Shown: positions 26,822 through 35,671 of the stretch, one piece after another | How positions within the stretch are numbered: position 1 is the first letter of the stretch | Layout: each line of letters opens with the position of its first letter | From: an uncultured Alistipes sp. | Lineage (GTDB): Bacteria; Bacteroidota; Bacteroidia; Bacteroidales; Rikenellaceae | Length of the DNA stretch: 64,000 nt | Direction of reading: 5' to 3' | Assembly (NCBI GenBank): GCA_944321765.1 | Contig: CALUMQ010000005.1 | Location: 36,076 to 100,075, forward strand | Program-made: the position numbers and the translations under genes | Notes under the pieces: model-generated | Told to the model about the DNA's origin: nothing | Database searches by the model: none | The model's input: only the letters and a program-made list of their open reading frames with translations

Positions 26822-27898
26822 TCACTGTTCGATGATCGCCGTCACCCGGATCCGGCGCATCGGACGGGCCGGGTCGTTGGTGATCACCACGATGTGGTCG
26901 CTCAGTACGCCGAACTCCTGTCGCGAGGGGTCGAGCGTCACCTCGAGACGCGCCGAATCGCCCGGAGCAAGCCGCTGCCCGGGTCGGAGCGACACGTCGA
27001 CGTGTTCCGTTCCTTCGACGGCCCGCACGACGAGATCGGCCTCGCCCGTATTGGCGAGGGTGATGCTTCGGCGGCAGACCACTCCGGAGTGGCGTACGGG
27101 TCCAAATTTAATAAAATTTTCCGAGACTTCGGCTCGGGCGACCTTGGGGTTTGCACCGCCCGGCGGTGTATCGACGCCGATGCCGTGTACGACGAGGAGC
27201 GTTCCGTTGCTTTGACCGTCGGCCACCACCTCCAGAGCATCGCGAATGGTCCCGTAGCGGGGTTTGTCGGCCGGAATGAGGTACGAGAGGTTGATCTCCC
27301 CGCGCTCTCCGGGTGCGATCATCCGGGGGGCCTCGATGGTCAGCAATCCGCTCGACACCTCGGGGCGCAATTCGAGACGCAGCGGGTGCTGCGAGTTGTT
27401 CACATACCCGATGGCGCCCTGCATCCGTTTTCCGGCGTATATATAGGCAAAGGTGCAGAGCGTGGCGGAGAGCCTCAGCCCCCCGCCGGCATCTACGGGA
27501 AAGAGCTCTTCGATGCTTTTCGGCCGGGGTGTCACGTTGCCGCGGATTGTGAGCGTGGCGATCCTTTTCCGCTGTGTGGAGTATACCCAGAGCTCCTTGT
27601 CGAAGGTTCCGGGACGGTTCGTGGGATCGAAAGTCACGGTAATGCTGGTTCTGGCGCCGGGGAGGATGGGCTGCCGGGAGAACTCCGGGACGGTACAGCC
27701 GCAGGAGGTTACCACGTCGAGGATCACCAGGGGTTCGCTGCCGACGTTCTCGGCGGTGAAGGTATGGCTGACGCGCCCGTCGGTTTCGAGGATCGTGCCG
27801 AAGTTCCATACGGAGGGTTCGAAGCGGAGTTTCTCCTGTGCGAACGACCCTATGGGAATCAACAGGGTGATTATGAATGTGATGAGTCGGTTTGTCAT
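26822..27898 (-). CDS. DUF1573 domain-containing exported protein
   Basis: DUF1573 proteins are exported Ig-like proteins common in Bacteroidetes; their role is unknown. The 358-residue product has a signal peptide (about residues 1-20, ending GSFAQ) and the family motif TSCGCTVPEF in the first domain. At least two further Ig-like repeats follow: residues near 120-220, and the C-terminal unit NFIKFGPVRHSGVVCRRSITLANTGEADLVVRAV. It precedes nfnA by 21 bases on the same strand, so the three genes may share a transcript, although the functional link is unclear. Its own promoter is at 27925-27956. Confidence 0.88.
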   Translation of the reverse strand: MTNRLITFIITLLIPIGSFAQEKLRFEPSVWNFGTILETDGRVSHTFTAENVGSEPLVILDVVTSCGCTVPEFSRQPILPGARTSITVTFDPTNRPGTFDKELWVYSTQRKRIATLTIRGNVTPRPKSIEELFPVDAGGGLRLSATLCTFAYIYAGKRMQGAIGYVNNSQHPLRLELRPEVSSGLLTIEAPRMIAPGERGEINLSYLIPADKPRYGTIRDALEVVADGQSNGTLLVVHGIGVDTPPGGANPKVARAEVSENFIKFGPVRHSGVVCRRSITLANTGEADLVVRAVEGTEHVDVSLRPGQRLAPGDSARLEVTLDPSRQEFGVLSDHIVVITNDPARPMRRIRVTAIIEQ

Positions 27899-27924
27899 GG
27901 TCCGGATCCGTTTGATGAACTATG

Positions 27925-27956
27925 CAAAGATACTTTTTTCTGAAAAAAAAGCGCAA
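27925..27956 (-). promoter_or_regulatory. Promoter for DUF1573-nfnA-nfnB
   Basis: On the minus strand the -7 box TATCTTTG (27925-27932) and a -33 TTG (27954-27956) are 21 bases apart. The predicted start near 27919 gives a leader of about 20 bases. Confidence 0.65.
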
Positions 27957-27960
27957 GAAT

Positions 27961-27991
27961 TTTGCGGGAAAGAAAATTTGCTATATATTTG
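27961..27991 (+). promoter_or_regulatory. Promoter for the tRNA cluster
   Basis: A TTTG at 27961-27964 and TATATTTG at 27984-27991 are separated by 19 bases, ideal for this phylum. It reads into tRNA-Asn, which begins 32 bases downstream. Confidence 0.8.
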
Positions 27992-28023
27992 CACTCCGAA
28001 ACGGTAATACTACTGTTGACAAT

Positions 28024-28097
28024 GCCTGAATAGCTCAGTTGGTTAGAGCACATGACTGTTAATCATGGGGTCCTAGGTTCAAGTCCTTGTTCAGGCG
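28024..28097 (+). tRNA. tRNA-Asn (GTT anticodon)
   Basis: The 74-base cloverleaf has a seven-pair acceptor stem (GCCTGAA with TTCAGGC), a D arm with AGCTCAGTTGGTTAGAGC, an anticodon loop CTGTTAA flanked by CATGA/TCATG, and the T-loop GTTCAAGTCC. The discriminator base is G. CCA is not encoded. Confidence 0.96.
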
Positions 28098-28237
28098 CAG
28101 ATGCGCAAGGGTTGCGTAAAGGTTCTTTCGGAATGTGGCATGAAGAGTTGCACTCATCGGAGGGATATTCCCGCGAAGAGGCGCGCGTCTCGGACGGTTG
28201 TTCCGAGGGCTCTTTAGCAGTCCCAAGCCATTTTTAG

Positions 28238-28312
28238 GGGAGCTTAGCTCAGTTGGTTCAGAGCGTCTGCCTTACAAGCAGAGGGTCGGGGGTTCGACTC
28301 CCTCAGCTCCCA
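28238..28312 (+). tRNA. tRNA-Val (TAC anticodon), copy 1
   Basis: The acceptor stem is GGGAGCT with AGCTCCC, the anticodon loop CTTACAA is flanked by TCTGC/GCAGA, and the T-loop is GTTCGACTCC. CCA is not encoded. An intrinsic terminator follows at 28315-28343. Confidence 0.96.
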
Positions 28313-28314
28313 CA

Positions 28315-28343
28315 AGCCGCCACTCATTGAGGTGGCTTTTTTG
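28315..28343 (+). terminator. Terminator after tRNA-Val copy 1
   Basis: AGCCGCC and GGTGGCT form a seven-pair stem (one G-T pair) around a nine-base loop, followed by T6. Confidence 0.8.
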
Positions 28344-28397
28344 TCGGCCTTGCGCCGCATACATATTGCTCCTTTCCCGCGAGGGAAAGTTTTTTTC

Positions 28398-28472
28398 GGG
28401 AGCTTAGCTCAGTTGGTTCAGAGCGTCTGCCTTACAAGCAGAGGGTCGGGGGTTCGACTCCCTCAGCTCCCA
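28398..28472 (+). tRNA. tRNA-Val (TAC anticodon), copy 2
   Basis: The sequence is identical to copy 1 over its full length. It starts 160 bases after copy 1 and has its own terminator at 28483-28510. Confidence 0.96.
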
Positions 28473-28482
28473 CTTCCGAAGG

Positions 28483-28510
28483 GACCGTCCGACAAAGGAC
28501 GGTCTTTTTT
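28483..28510 (+). terminator. Terminator after tRNA-Val copy 2
   Basis: GACCGTCC and GGACGGTC form a perfect eight-pair stem with a six-base loop, followed by T6. Confidence 0.9.
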
Positions 28511-28599
28511 GTTTGTTTCCTCGCCGGATCGGCAGCATCTGTAGCCGTGCGCTGTCCTGCTGCGGCAATCCTCGGATACCTGCGTATTTCTGAAAATGC

Positions 28600-28635
28600 C
28601 ACCGGCACCCTCGTGTCATGACGGGAGTGCCGGTG
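28600..28635 (-). terminator. Terminator after the GH127 gene
   Basis: CACCGGCAC and GTGCCGGTG pair with an inner extension around the loop GTCATG. On the minus strand the hairpin is followed by GCATTTTC, a weak T-run. Confidence 0.7.
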
Positions 28636-28675
28636 TGCGTCTCTTGTCGGATAGCGGTCCTGGCCGTTCTGCGCC

Positions 28676-31123
28676 CTATTCGATGCGCAGCTCGGAGATT
28701 CCTGCCGTCTCTCCTTTCAGGGGTGTGATTTCGATCCGCAGGGCCTCACAATGGATCGGGGCCGCCGGGTGTACGACGTTGAAGCGATCCGCCGCGGTCT
28801 GGTAGGAGTCGGTGACATAGAGCTCCAGGGGGTGCCAGGCTCCTTCGACGAGGCAGGAGACTCTCCATGCTGCGGGGAGCTTTGCCCCGTTGGCCGTTGT
28901 CCAGTACAGGGCGATGGAGGAGATCTCCGTGGGGGTGTCGAAAAAGGCCGTGATGTTCATCTCCGGATCGTCGGGACGTGCCGCCCATCCCGGAACCTCC
29001 GGATCGTTGGAGGTCCCGGCGACCTTTCCGTCGTGAATGGCTGCGGGATCCGTTCCGTCGAGAGTCGATGAGGCCTCCACCCGAATGATCCGGCTGTTGG
29101 GATCCTTCGCTCCGGATGCCTTTTCGGCAACGCTTCGGGCATTGTCGTGCAGCCAGACCATCATCGTTTGGTTGTCGCCGCGGTTGCACCATGCGTAATA
29201 GGGAATCATCACGATGGGGGTCTGTGTCTGCGAACCGTCCAGAGCGATCCGCTCTCCGGGGACCTCGATGCGAGGCAGACCCTTCAGCATTCCATCGTCA
29301 AACGTTCCCGTAACGGCTTTCCCGTCAGCCAGACACAGTTGCTGCACTACGCCGTTGTCGGCCTCCTCGGCACAGAGGACCAGCGGACCGCGGGTGATGG
29401 CCGTCGAGCCGATGTTGTCCTTGACGCGCGGGTCGCATGCTACACGGCGTACCGGCATCGGCAACTCCAGCTCCACCTTGTCCCCCGGCTTCCAGCGGCG
29501 CTCCACGACCGCGAATCCCTGCTCCATGCGGTAATCTGCCTCCTGGCCGTTCACGCGGATCCTGATCCTCGGGGTCTCCTGATCCTCAAACGGGTAGAGC
29601 CCTCCGGGCATGAACTCATTGGAGGTGCACCAGGTCGGAACCCTCAGGCAGAGTCCGAAGCGCATGGCCTTTTCGGGTGCGAGCGTGATGCTCACTCCCC
29701 CGTCGAAAGGGTAGTTGGCGCGCTGTTCGACGGAGACCCCTCCCTTTTGCAGGGGGATCGATGTCCGGCTGCTTCCGTAAAGAGTCAGATAAATGCGGTC
29801 GCTGCCATAGGCATACATGTATCCCGGGACCTGCAGAATCATGCGTGAGATGTTCGGCGGGCAGCAGGCGCAGCTGAACCACTCGGCGCGTCCTCCCAGC
29901 CCGTGGTTGAAGCGACGCTGTCCGTCAGCCTCCAGCGGGTTTACATAGAAGAAGCGGTCTCCGGCGAGGTTGATGCCCGCCAGGGCGTTGTTGAACAGCG
30001 ATACTTCAGCAACGTCGAGATACCTGGCGTCGCCGCTTTCGAGAAACATCCCCTGGTTGAAGAATACGTTGCCTACGGCGGCACAGGTCTCGTTGTAGGC
30101 TGTTTTGTTGGGCAGATCGAACTCCGCGCCGAAGCCCTCCATTCCCTCGACGGCGCCCAATCCTCCGGTGATGTGCATGCGGGTCGAGACGAGGTTGTTC
30201 CAGATGGCCTTCAGTGCATGGTCATAGTCATGACGGCCTGTCAGTGCGTCGACCTGCGCCATGGCCGTGTAGAGGTAGGCCGCACGCACGGCATGCCCGA
30301 CCGCTTCGGTCTGTTCCGCGACGGGTTTGTGCTGCTGGGCATAGGTCGGGGCCATGACGCCCTCGCCTTCGGGACGGTAGGTCACTCCGCGGATGTCCAG
30401 GAACTTCTTGGCCATCTCCAGATAGAGTTTGTCGCCGGTGACACGGTAGAGCTTGCAAAGCGCCAGTTCGATCTCTTCGTGTCCCGGAGCCTGCATGATC
30501 GGTTTGCCGTCGTTGTAGCGGGGGTCTCCCTCGAAGAAGACCCGGTTGACGTGCCGGGCGTTTTTGATGGCGATATCCAGCAGTTTCCGTTTCCCGGTGG
30601 CCTGGTAGTAGGCTGCGGCCGCCTCGTAGAGGTGCCCGACGTTGTAGAGTTCGTGGCTGTGCACGACCCACGAATAGGGTTTTTCACCCATCTCTGCGGG
30701 ATTGGGGTTGTGGCAGATGTGGGAGATGTAGAGATATCCGTCGTCGAGTTGGGAGGCTCCGATCAGATCGATGGTCGAGTCCATGAACTCCTCCAGCTCT
30801 TCGGAGGGGCGTGCCATCAATGCGTAGGCGACACCCTCCATTACCTTGTAGAGGTCGGAGCTGATGAATCGGTGGGTTTCGGGCAACTCGGTCTTTTCAC
30901 CGCGGAGGTAGGCGGCGCATCGCCGGAACCGTTCGACGGCCGGAGCGCACTGCTTGACGGAGAACGGAACCGTCACGTCGAGTTCCGTTTGCATGCGCTG
31001 TTTCCAGAATCCGTCGGTCAGGGTGACATCATTGAACGGAACCGGCGTGATCGGTTCCGTTTGTCGGGCCGAGGCGGTCAGCAGTCCGCCGCCGGCCAGG
31101 AGAATGGCAAGGAGTTTCTTCAT
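28676..31123 (-). CDS. GH127 beta-L-arabinofuranosidase-like enzyme (DUF1680), exported
   Basis: GH127 enzymes release beta-L-arabinofuranose with a cysteine nucleophile held by zinc. The 815-residue protein has a signal peptide (about residues 1-20) and an (alpha/alpha)6 barrel with the key ligands and acid/base in place: E345 and C347 in NETCAAVG, C420 and C421 in CACCPPN. Beta-sandwich domains follow, and a C-terminal discoidin-like segment (residues about 690-815: DGKVAGTSNDPEVPGWAARPDDPEMN) may bind carbohydrate. It starts 22 bases after the outer-membrane efflux gene on the same strand, so it may be cotranscribed with an RND pump, an odd combination. Substrate could differ from arabinofuranosides. 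Confidence 0.9.
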   Translation of the reverse strand: MKKLLAILLAGGGLLTASARQTEPITPVPFNDVTLTDGFWKQRMQTELDVTVPFSVKQCAPAVERFRRCAAYLRGEKTELPETHRFISSDLYKVMEGVAYALMARPSEELEEFMDSTIDLIGASQLDDGYLYISHICHNPNPAEMGEKPYSWVVHSHELYNVGHLYEAAAAYYQATGKRKLLDIAIKNARHVNRVFFEGDPRYNDGKPIMQAPGHEEIELALCKLYRVTGDKLYLEMAKKFLDIRGVTYRPEGEGVMAPTYAQQHKPVAEQTEAVGHAVRAAYLYTAMAQVDALTGRHDYDHALKAIWNNLVSTRMHITGGLGAVEGMEGFGAEFDLPNKTAYNETCAAVGNVFFNQGMFLESGDARYLDVAEVSLFNNALAGINLAGDRFFYVNPLEADGQRRFNHGLGGRAEWFSCACCPPNISRMILQVPGYMYAYGSDRIYLTLYGSSRTSIPLQKGGVSVEQRANYPFDGGVSITLAPEKAMRFGLCLRVPTWCTSNEFMPGGLYPFEDQETPRIRIRVNGQEADYRMEQGFAVVERRWKPGDKVELELPMPVRRVACDPRVKDNIGSTAITRGPLVLCAEEADNGVVQQLCLADGKAVTGTFDDGMLKGLPRIEVPGERIALDGSQTQTPIVMIPYYAWCNRGDNQTMMVWLHDNARSVAEKASGAKDPNSRIIRVEASSTLDGTDPAAIHDGKVAGTSNDPEVPGWAARPDDPEMNITAFFDTPTEISSIALYWTTANGAKLPAAWRVSCLVEGAWHPLELYVTDSYQTAADRFNVVHPAAPIHCEALRIEITPLKGETAGISELRIE

Positions 31124-31145
31124 TGGGTAGTAGTAGTGACGATAT

Positions 31146-32573
31146 TTATCGATTCTTGTCTTTGCCGGGACGTTCCGGGCGCGGCACCTCCTCGTCCAGC
31201 TGCCATCCGCCGCCCAGTGCCTTGTAGAGCTGCACGAGGGCCAGGTGCTCGTCGCGCACGGCGTTGCTCAGACTCACCTGTGCGTCGAAGTAGCGCCGCT
31301 GGGCATCGAGCACGTCGATGTAGCCGATGTATTTGCCCAGGTACTGGATGTTGGTCAGCTCGACGTATTTGTTCGCGGCATCGCGCAGCTCCTTCTTCAG
31401 GGCGGCCGACTCCCGCGCCTTGCGGTAGGTCACCAGGGCGTCGTCCGTCTCCTTGAACGCCTCGATCACCTTGCGTTCGTAGCTGAAGCGCGCCTGGTCA
31501 TAGGCGGCCAGCGCCGCGCGGTATTTTGCCTGCTTGCGGCCGAATCCGAAGATCGGGGCGCTCAGCGAGGCGGCCATGTAGGTAAAGGGAGCCTCGAAGA
31601 GGTGTTCGAAATGTCCGTTCTCGACGCCGCCCGTCAGCGTGAGGTTCAGACGCGGGAAGCGGTCGGCATAGGCCATGCCGACGCCGGCCATGGCCCCTCG
31701 CAGCGCCTGTTCCGAAGCCCGGACGTCGGGACGCCGCTGGAGCAGCCCCGAGGGCAGGCCCACGGGCAGATCGTCGGGCATCGTGATGTCGAGTTCGAGC
31801 CGGCGGCGCGGAATCTCCTCGCCGGGATAGCCGCCCATGAGCATGGCGATGCCGTTCTCCATGATGCGGATCTTGCGCTCCAGATCGGGAATCAGCGCTG
31901 CCGTGGTGGCGTACTCCACCTGCGCCTGCTGGTAGACCGTTTCGGCCGTCAGACCGCCGTCGAAGCGCAGCTTGGCCTGCCGGACATCTTCCTGCCGGGT
32001 TTCGAGCGTGCGCCGCACGATGGCGAGTTCGTTGTCGAGGGCCACCAGCTCGAAGTAGGCCGTGGCCACCTCGGCCACCAGCGTCATGCGCATTGCGCGC
32101 CACTCCTCGACCGAGGCCAGGTATTCGGCCCCGCCCTGCCGTTTGGCCCAGCGGAGATTTCCCCAGAGGTCCAGCTCCCAGCTTACCGAGGCCTTGACGC
32201 CGATCTCGGGATCGTTCGAGAAGGGTTTTCCGTAGTATTCGTTCGTCTCGCGGTTGGCGTAGACCGGCGCCGTGATGTTGGGCAGACGCCCGGCCTTGTC
32301 GATACGGTAGAGCTGGCGCATGCGTTCGACGTTGGCCGCAGCCGTGAGTATCTCCTTGTTGTTGTCCAGCGTGCGGCGGATCAGCGTACAGAGCGTCGTG
32401 TCGCCGTAAAACCGCCACCACTCCATGTCGGCAATGGTCGTCGAGTCGATCTGTCCCTCGGCGATCGTTTCCGGAAGGTTCAGCTCCGGGGACTTGCAGT
32501 GTTTCACGGCCGAGCAGGAGGCCAGCAGCAGCGCTGCCGATGCCGTGCAGAGAAGTATCGAGAGGCGTTTCAT
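31146..32573 (-). CDS. RND efflux outer-membrane lipoprotein (OprM/NodT family)
   Basis: This TolC-like channel carries substrates of the RND pump across the outer membrane. The 475-residue protein has a lipobox (LLLASCSAVKH), two OEP repeats with long helices, and the family blocks WELDLWGNLRWAKRQ and QRRPDVRASEQALRGAMAGVGMAYADRFPRL. The frame is open upstream to 32609, but the Met at 32573 begins the signal peptide and its ATG overlaps the pump stop codon as ATGA, so translation is coupled. Confidence 0.93.
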   Translation of the reverse strand: MKRLSILLCTASAALLLASCSAVKHCKSPELNLPETIAEGQIDSTTIADMEWWRFYGDTTLCTLIRRTLDNNKEILTAAANVERMRQLYRIDKAGRLPNITAPVYANRETNEYYGKPFSNDPEIGVKASVSWELDLWGNLRWAKRQGGAEYLASVEEWRAMRMTLVAEVATAYFELVALDNELAIVRRTLETRQEDVRQAKLRFDGGLTAETVYQQAQVEYATTAALIPDLERKIRIMENGIAMLMGGYPGEEIPRRRLELDITMPDDLPVGLPSGLLQRRPDVRASEQALRGAMAGVGMAYADRFPRLNLTLTGGVENGHFEHLFEAPFTYMAASLSAPIFGFGRKQAKYRAALAAYDQARFSYERKVIEAFKETDDALVTYRKARESAALKKELRDAANKYVELTNIQYLGKYIGYIDVLDAQRRYFDAQVSLSNAVRDEHLALVQLYKALGGGWQLDEEVPRPERPGKDKNR

Positions 32574-35500
32574 CGTTTCTGCAGTTTCGATTTGATGCGG
32601 TAAATCCATACGAAGAAGAAGGGTACGTAGACGATGCCGACCGAGATGGCCACGAGCATGCCGAAGAAGACTCCGGTGCCGATGCCCTGACGGCTGGCCG
32701 ATCCGGGTCCCGAGGCGAAGACCAGCGGCAGCAGTCCGAGGATGAAGGCCAGCGAGGTCATGACGATGGGCCGGAACCGCAGGTGTGCGGCGGTGACGGC
32801 GGCATCGATGACGTTACGCCCCTTTTCGACCTCCTCCTTGGCGAATTCGACGATCAGAATGGCGTTCTTGGCCACCAGACCCACGAGCATCACCAGTCCG
32901 ATCTGGAAGTAGATGTTGTTCTCCAGTCCGCAGACCCAGATGCCGAGATAGGCGCCGATGCCGGCGACGGGGAGCGAGAGGAGGACGGCCACGGGAACCG
33001 ACCAGCTTTCGTACTGCGCGGCCAGGAAGAGGAACACGAAGAGGAAGGCCAGAGCCAGGACGACGCCCGTTTGTCCGCCCTCGTGCTTCTCCTGGTAGGA
33101 GAGGCCGCTCCACTCGATGCCGATGTTTTCGGGCAGGTGCTCGCGGACGATGCGCTCCAGAGCATCCATGGCCTGTCCGGAGCTGTATCCGTGGGCCGTT
33201 TCGCCCGAGATGGTCGCCGAGTTGAACATGTTGAACCGGCGGATCGTTCCGGCACCGGTGGTGTAGTGCGTGGTGCCGAGCGCCGTGACGGGGATCATCG
33301 CGCCGTCGGCGCCGCGTACGAAGAAGAGGTTCAGGTTGTCCCGGTTGGCGCGGTAGGGCGCTTCGGCCTGGATGTAGACGCGGTAGATGCGGTTGAACAT
33401 GTTGAAGTCGTTGATGTAGACCGATCCGGTGAAGGCCTTCATCGTCGAGAAGATGTCCGACATCGAGACTCCGAGCAGCTGTGCCTTGTCACGGTCGACG
33501 TCGAAGTAGAGCTGCGGAATGTCGCTCTGCATCGATGTCGAGAGTCCGGTCAGTTCGGGAGCCTGCTGCGCGTAGTGCATCAGCGTGTCGACGGCCTGCT
33601 GCAGCTGTTCGTAGGTCATGTCCGCGCGCGCTTCGAGAACCATCTCGAAACCTCCCGAGCTGCCCAGTCCCGGCACGACGGAGGGAGTCATCAGATAGAC
33701 CTTGCTCTCGGGATAGCGCGAGAACTCCTTGTAGACGCGTTCCATCACCTCGTTGATATCTTCGGTCTTGCGTTCGTTCCACGGCTTGAGGATCACCGTG
33801 AGCTGGCTGTGGGCCTGGTTGGTGCCCACGCGCGGGCTCGATCCCGTGACGTTGAGCACGTACTGGATGTCGGGATCCTTCATCAGGTACTCCATCGCGC
33901 GGTCCGTTACGAGGCGTGTCCGTTCGATGGTAGCGCCCTCGGGCAGCTCCAGTTCGACGGTGAAGTATCCCTGGTCTTCCTGCGGAAGGAAGCTCTGCGG
34001 CACAATGCGGTTCATCAGCCAGATGCCGATCAGCACGATGCCGAAGGCTGCGAAGGCGCGACGCGAATGGCTCAGCGCGCGGACGATCATGCGTCCGTAG
34101 AACATGTTTCCGCGGGCCAGGTAGAGGTTGATGTAGCGGAATATGCGGTTCTTTTTGCTGCCGTCCTCGGGGCGCAGGAAGAGCGAACACATCACGGGAC
34201 TGAGCGTCAGGGCGACGATCGTGGAGATGATCACCGATACGGCGATGGTGATGGTGAACTGTCGGTAGAGCTGTCCGGTGATTCCCGAGAGGAAGCTCAC
34301 GGGGACGAACACCGCACACAGCACCAGCGACATGGCGATCAGGGCGCTGCCGAGGTTGCGCATGGCCTTCTTGGTGGCTTCGTAGGGCGAGAGGTGCTCC
34401 TCGTTCATGATGCGGTCGACGTTCTCCACCACCACGATGGCGTCATCGACGACGATACCGATGGCGAGGATCAGTCCCAGGAGGGTCATCAGGTTGAGCG
34501 AGAACCCGAAGATGAGCATCACGCCGAAGGTGCCGATGAGCGAGATGGGCACGGCGATGATCGGGATGAGCGTGGCGCGCCAGCTCTGCAGCGAGAGGAA
34601 CACGACGAGAATCACCAGAATCAGCGCCTCGAAGAGGGTGCGGTAGACGTGGTGGATCGACTCCGAGATGTAGGTCGTCATGTCGAAGGGGATCTCGTAG
34701 GTGATGCCCTCGGGGAAGTTGCGGCTGATCTCCTTCATGGTGGCCTTGACCGATTCGGCGACCTCCATGGCGTTGGCTCCGGGGAGCATATTGATGTTCA
34801 TCACCGCGGCGTTTCCGCCGTTGATGCCGCTCTCGGTGCTGTACGACGAGGCTTCGAGCGAGACGGTGGCCACGTCGCGCAGGCGGATGATCGATCCGTC
34901 GGCGTTGGCCCTCACGACGATATCCTCAAATTCGCTCACCGACGAGAGACGTCCCTGCGCCGTGATGGGGATCGTGATGTCGACCCCCTCCATCGGGGCC
35001 TGTCCCAGTACGCCGGCGGCCGATTCGCGGTTCTGGTCCTTGAGGGCGTTCTGCAGATCCTTGACCGTGAGTCCGAGGTCGGCCAGCACGTCGGGCTTGA
35101 CCCAGATCTGCATGGCGTAGTAGCGGCTGCCGACGTTCGAGACGCTGCCCACGCCGGGAATACGTCGCAACATGTCCAGGACGTTGAGCGTGGCATAGTT
35201 GGAGAGGTATATTTCGTCGAACTTCGGGTCGGAGGACATCAGCGTGATGGTCATCAGCTTGCTCGACGCCTGCTTCTCGACCGAGATGCCGTTCTGCACG
35301 ACCTCGGCCGGCAGACGCGCCTCGGCTTCCTTGATACGGTTCTGGATGTCGACGGCCGCCAGGTCGGGATTCGTCGAGATGTCGAAGGTGACCGTGACGG
35401 AGAAGCCTCCGGAGTTGGAGCTCGACGACTCCATGTAGATCATGCCGGGGGTTCCGTTCAGCTCCTGCTCGATGGGCGTGGCGACGGCCTGCGTGACGGT

Positions 35501-35668
35501 CTGGGCATCGGCTCCGGGGTAGGAGGCCGAGACCTTCACCACCGGCGGGACGATATTCGGGTACTGGTCGATCGGCAGCAGCGTGAGTCCGATGGCTCCG
35601 ACGATGACGATGACGATGGAGAGGACCGTCGAGAAGACGGGCCTGTCGATAAAAAAGTCGCTCTTCAT
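32570..35668 (-). CDS. RND multidrug efflux pump, inner-membrane transporter (AcrB/HAE1 family)
   Basis: This proton-driven pump exports hydrophobic compounds. The 1032-residue protein has the usual 12 membrane helices with two large periplasmic loops. The proton-relay Asp pair in TM4 is present (GIVVDDAIVVVEN), as are the N-terminal FFIDRPVFSTVLSIVIV and the GGFSVTVTFD/DPKFDEIYLSNYA porter-domain blocks. The length equals typical HAE1 pumps. It lies three bases after the adaptor gene stop and overlaps the channel gene by four bases. Confidence 0.96.
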   Translation of the reverse strand: MKSDFFIDRPVFSTVLSIVIVIVGAIGLTLLPIDQYPNIVPPVVKVSASYPGADAQTVTQAVATPIEQELNGTPGMIYMESSSSNSGGFSVTVTFDISTNPDLAAVDIQNRIKEAEARLPAEVVQNGISVEKQASSKLMTITLMSSDPKFDEIYLSNYATLNVLDMLRRIPGVGSVSNVGSRYYAMQIWVKPDVLADLGLTVKDLQNALKDQNRESAAGVLGQAPMEGVDITIPITAQGRLSSVSEFEDIVVRANADGSIIRLRDVATVSLEASSYSTESGINGGNAAVMNINMLPGANAMEVAESVKATMKEISRNFPEGITYEIPFDMTTYISESIHHVYRTLFEALILVILVVFLSLQSWRATLIPIIAVPISLIGTFGVMLIFGFSLNLMTLLGLILAIGIVVDDAIVVVENVDRIMNEEHLSPYEATKKAMRNLGSALIAMSLVLCAVFVPVSFLSGITGQLYRQFTITIAVSVIISTIVALTLSPVMCSLFLRPEDGSKKNRIFRYINLYLARGNMFYGRMIVRALSHSRRAFAAFGIVLIGIWLMNRIVPQSFLPQEDQGYFTVELELPEGATIERTRLVTDRAMEYLMKDPDIQYVLNVTGSSPRVGTNQAHSQLTVILKPWNERKTEDINEVMERVYKEFSRYPESKVYLMTPSVVPGLGSSGGFEMVLEARADMTYEQLQQAVDTLMHYAQQAPELTGLSTSMQSDIPQLYFDVDRDKAQLLGVSMSDIFSTMKAFTGSVYINDFNMFNRIYRVYIQAEAPYRANRDNLNLFFVRGADGAMIPVTALGTTHYTTGAGTIRRFNMFNSATISGETAHGYSSGQAMDALERIVREHLPENIGIEWSGLSYQEKHEGGQTGVVLALAFLFVFLFLAAQYESWSVPVAVLLSLPVAGIGAYLGIWVCGLENNIYFQIGLVMLVGLVAKNAILIVEFAKEEVEKGRNVIDAAVTAAHLRFRPIVMTSLAFILGLLPLVFASGPGSASRQGIGTGVFFGMLVAISVGIVYVPFFFVWIYRIKSKLQKR

Positions 35669-35671
35669 GGG

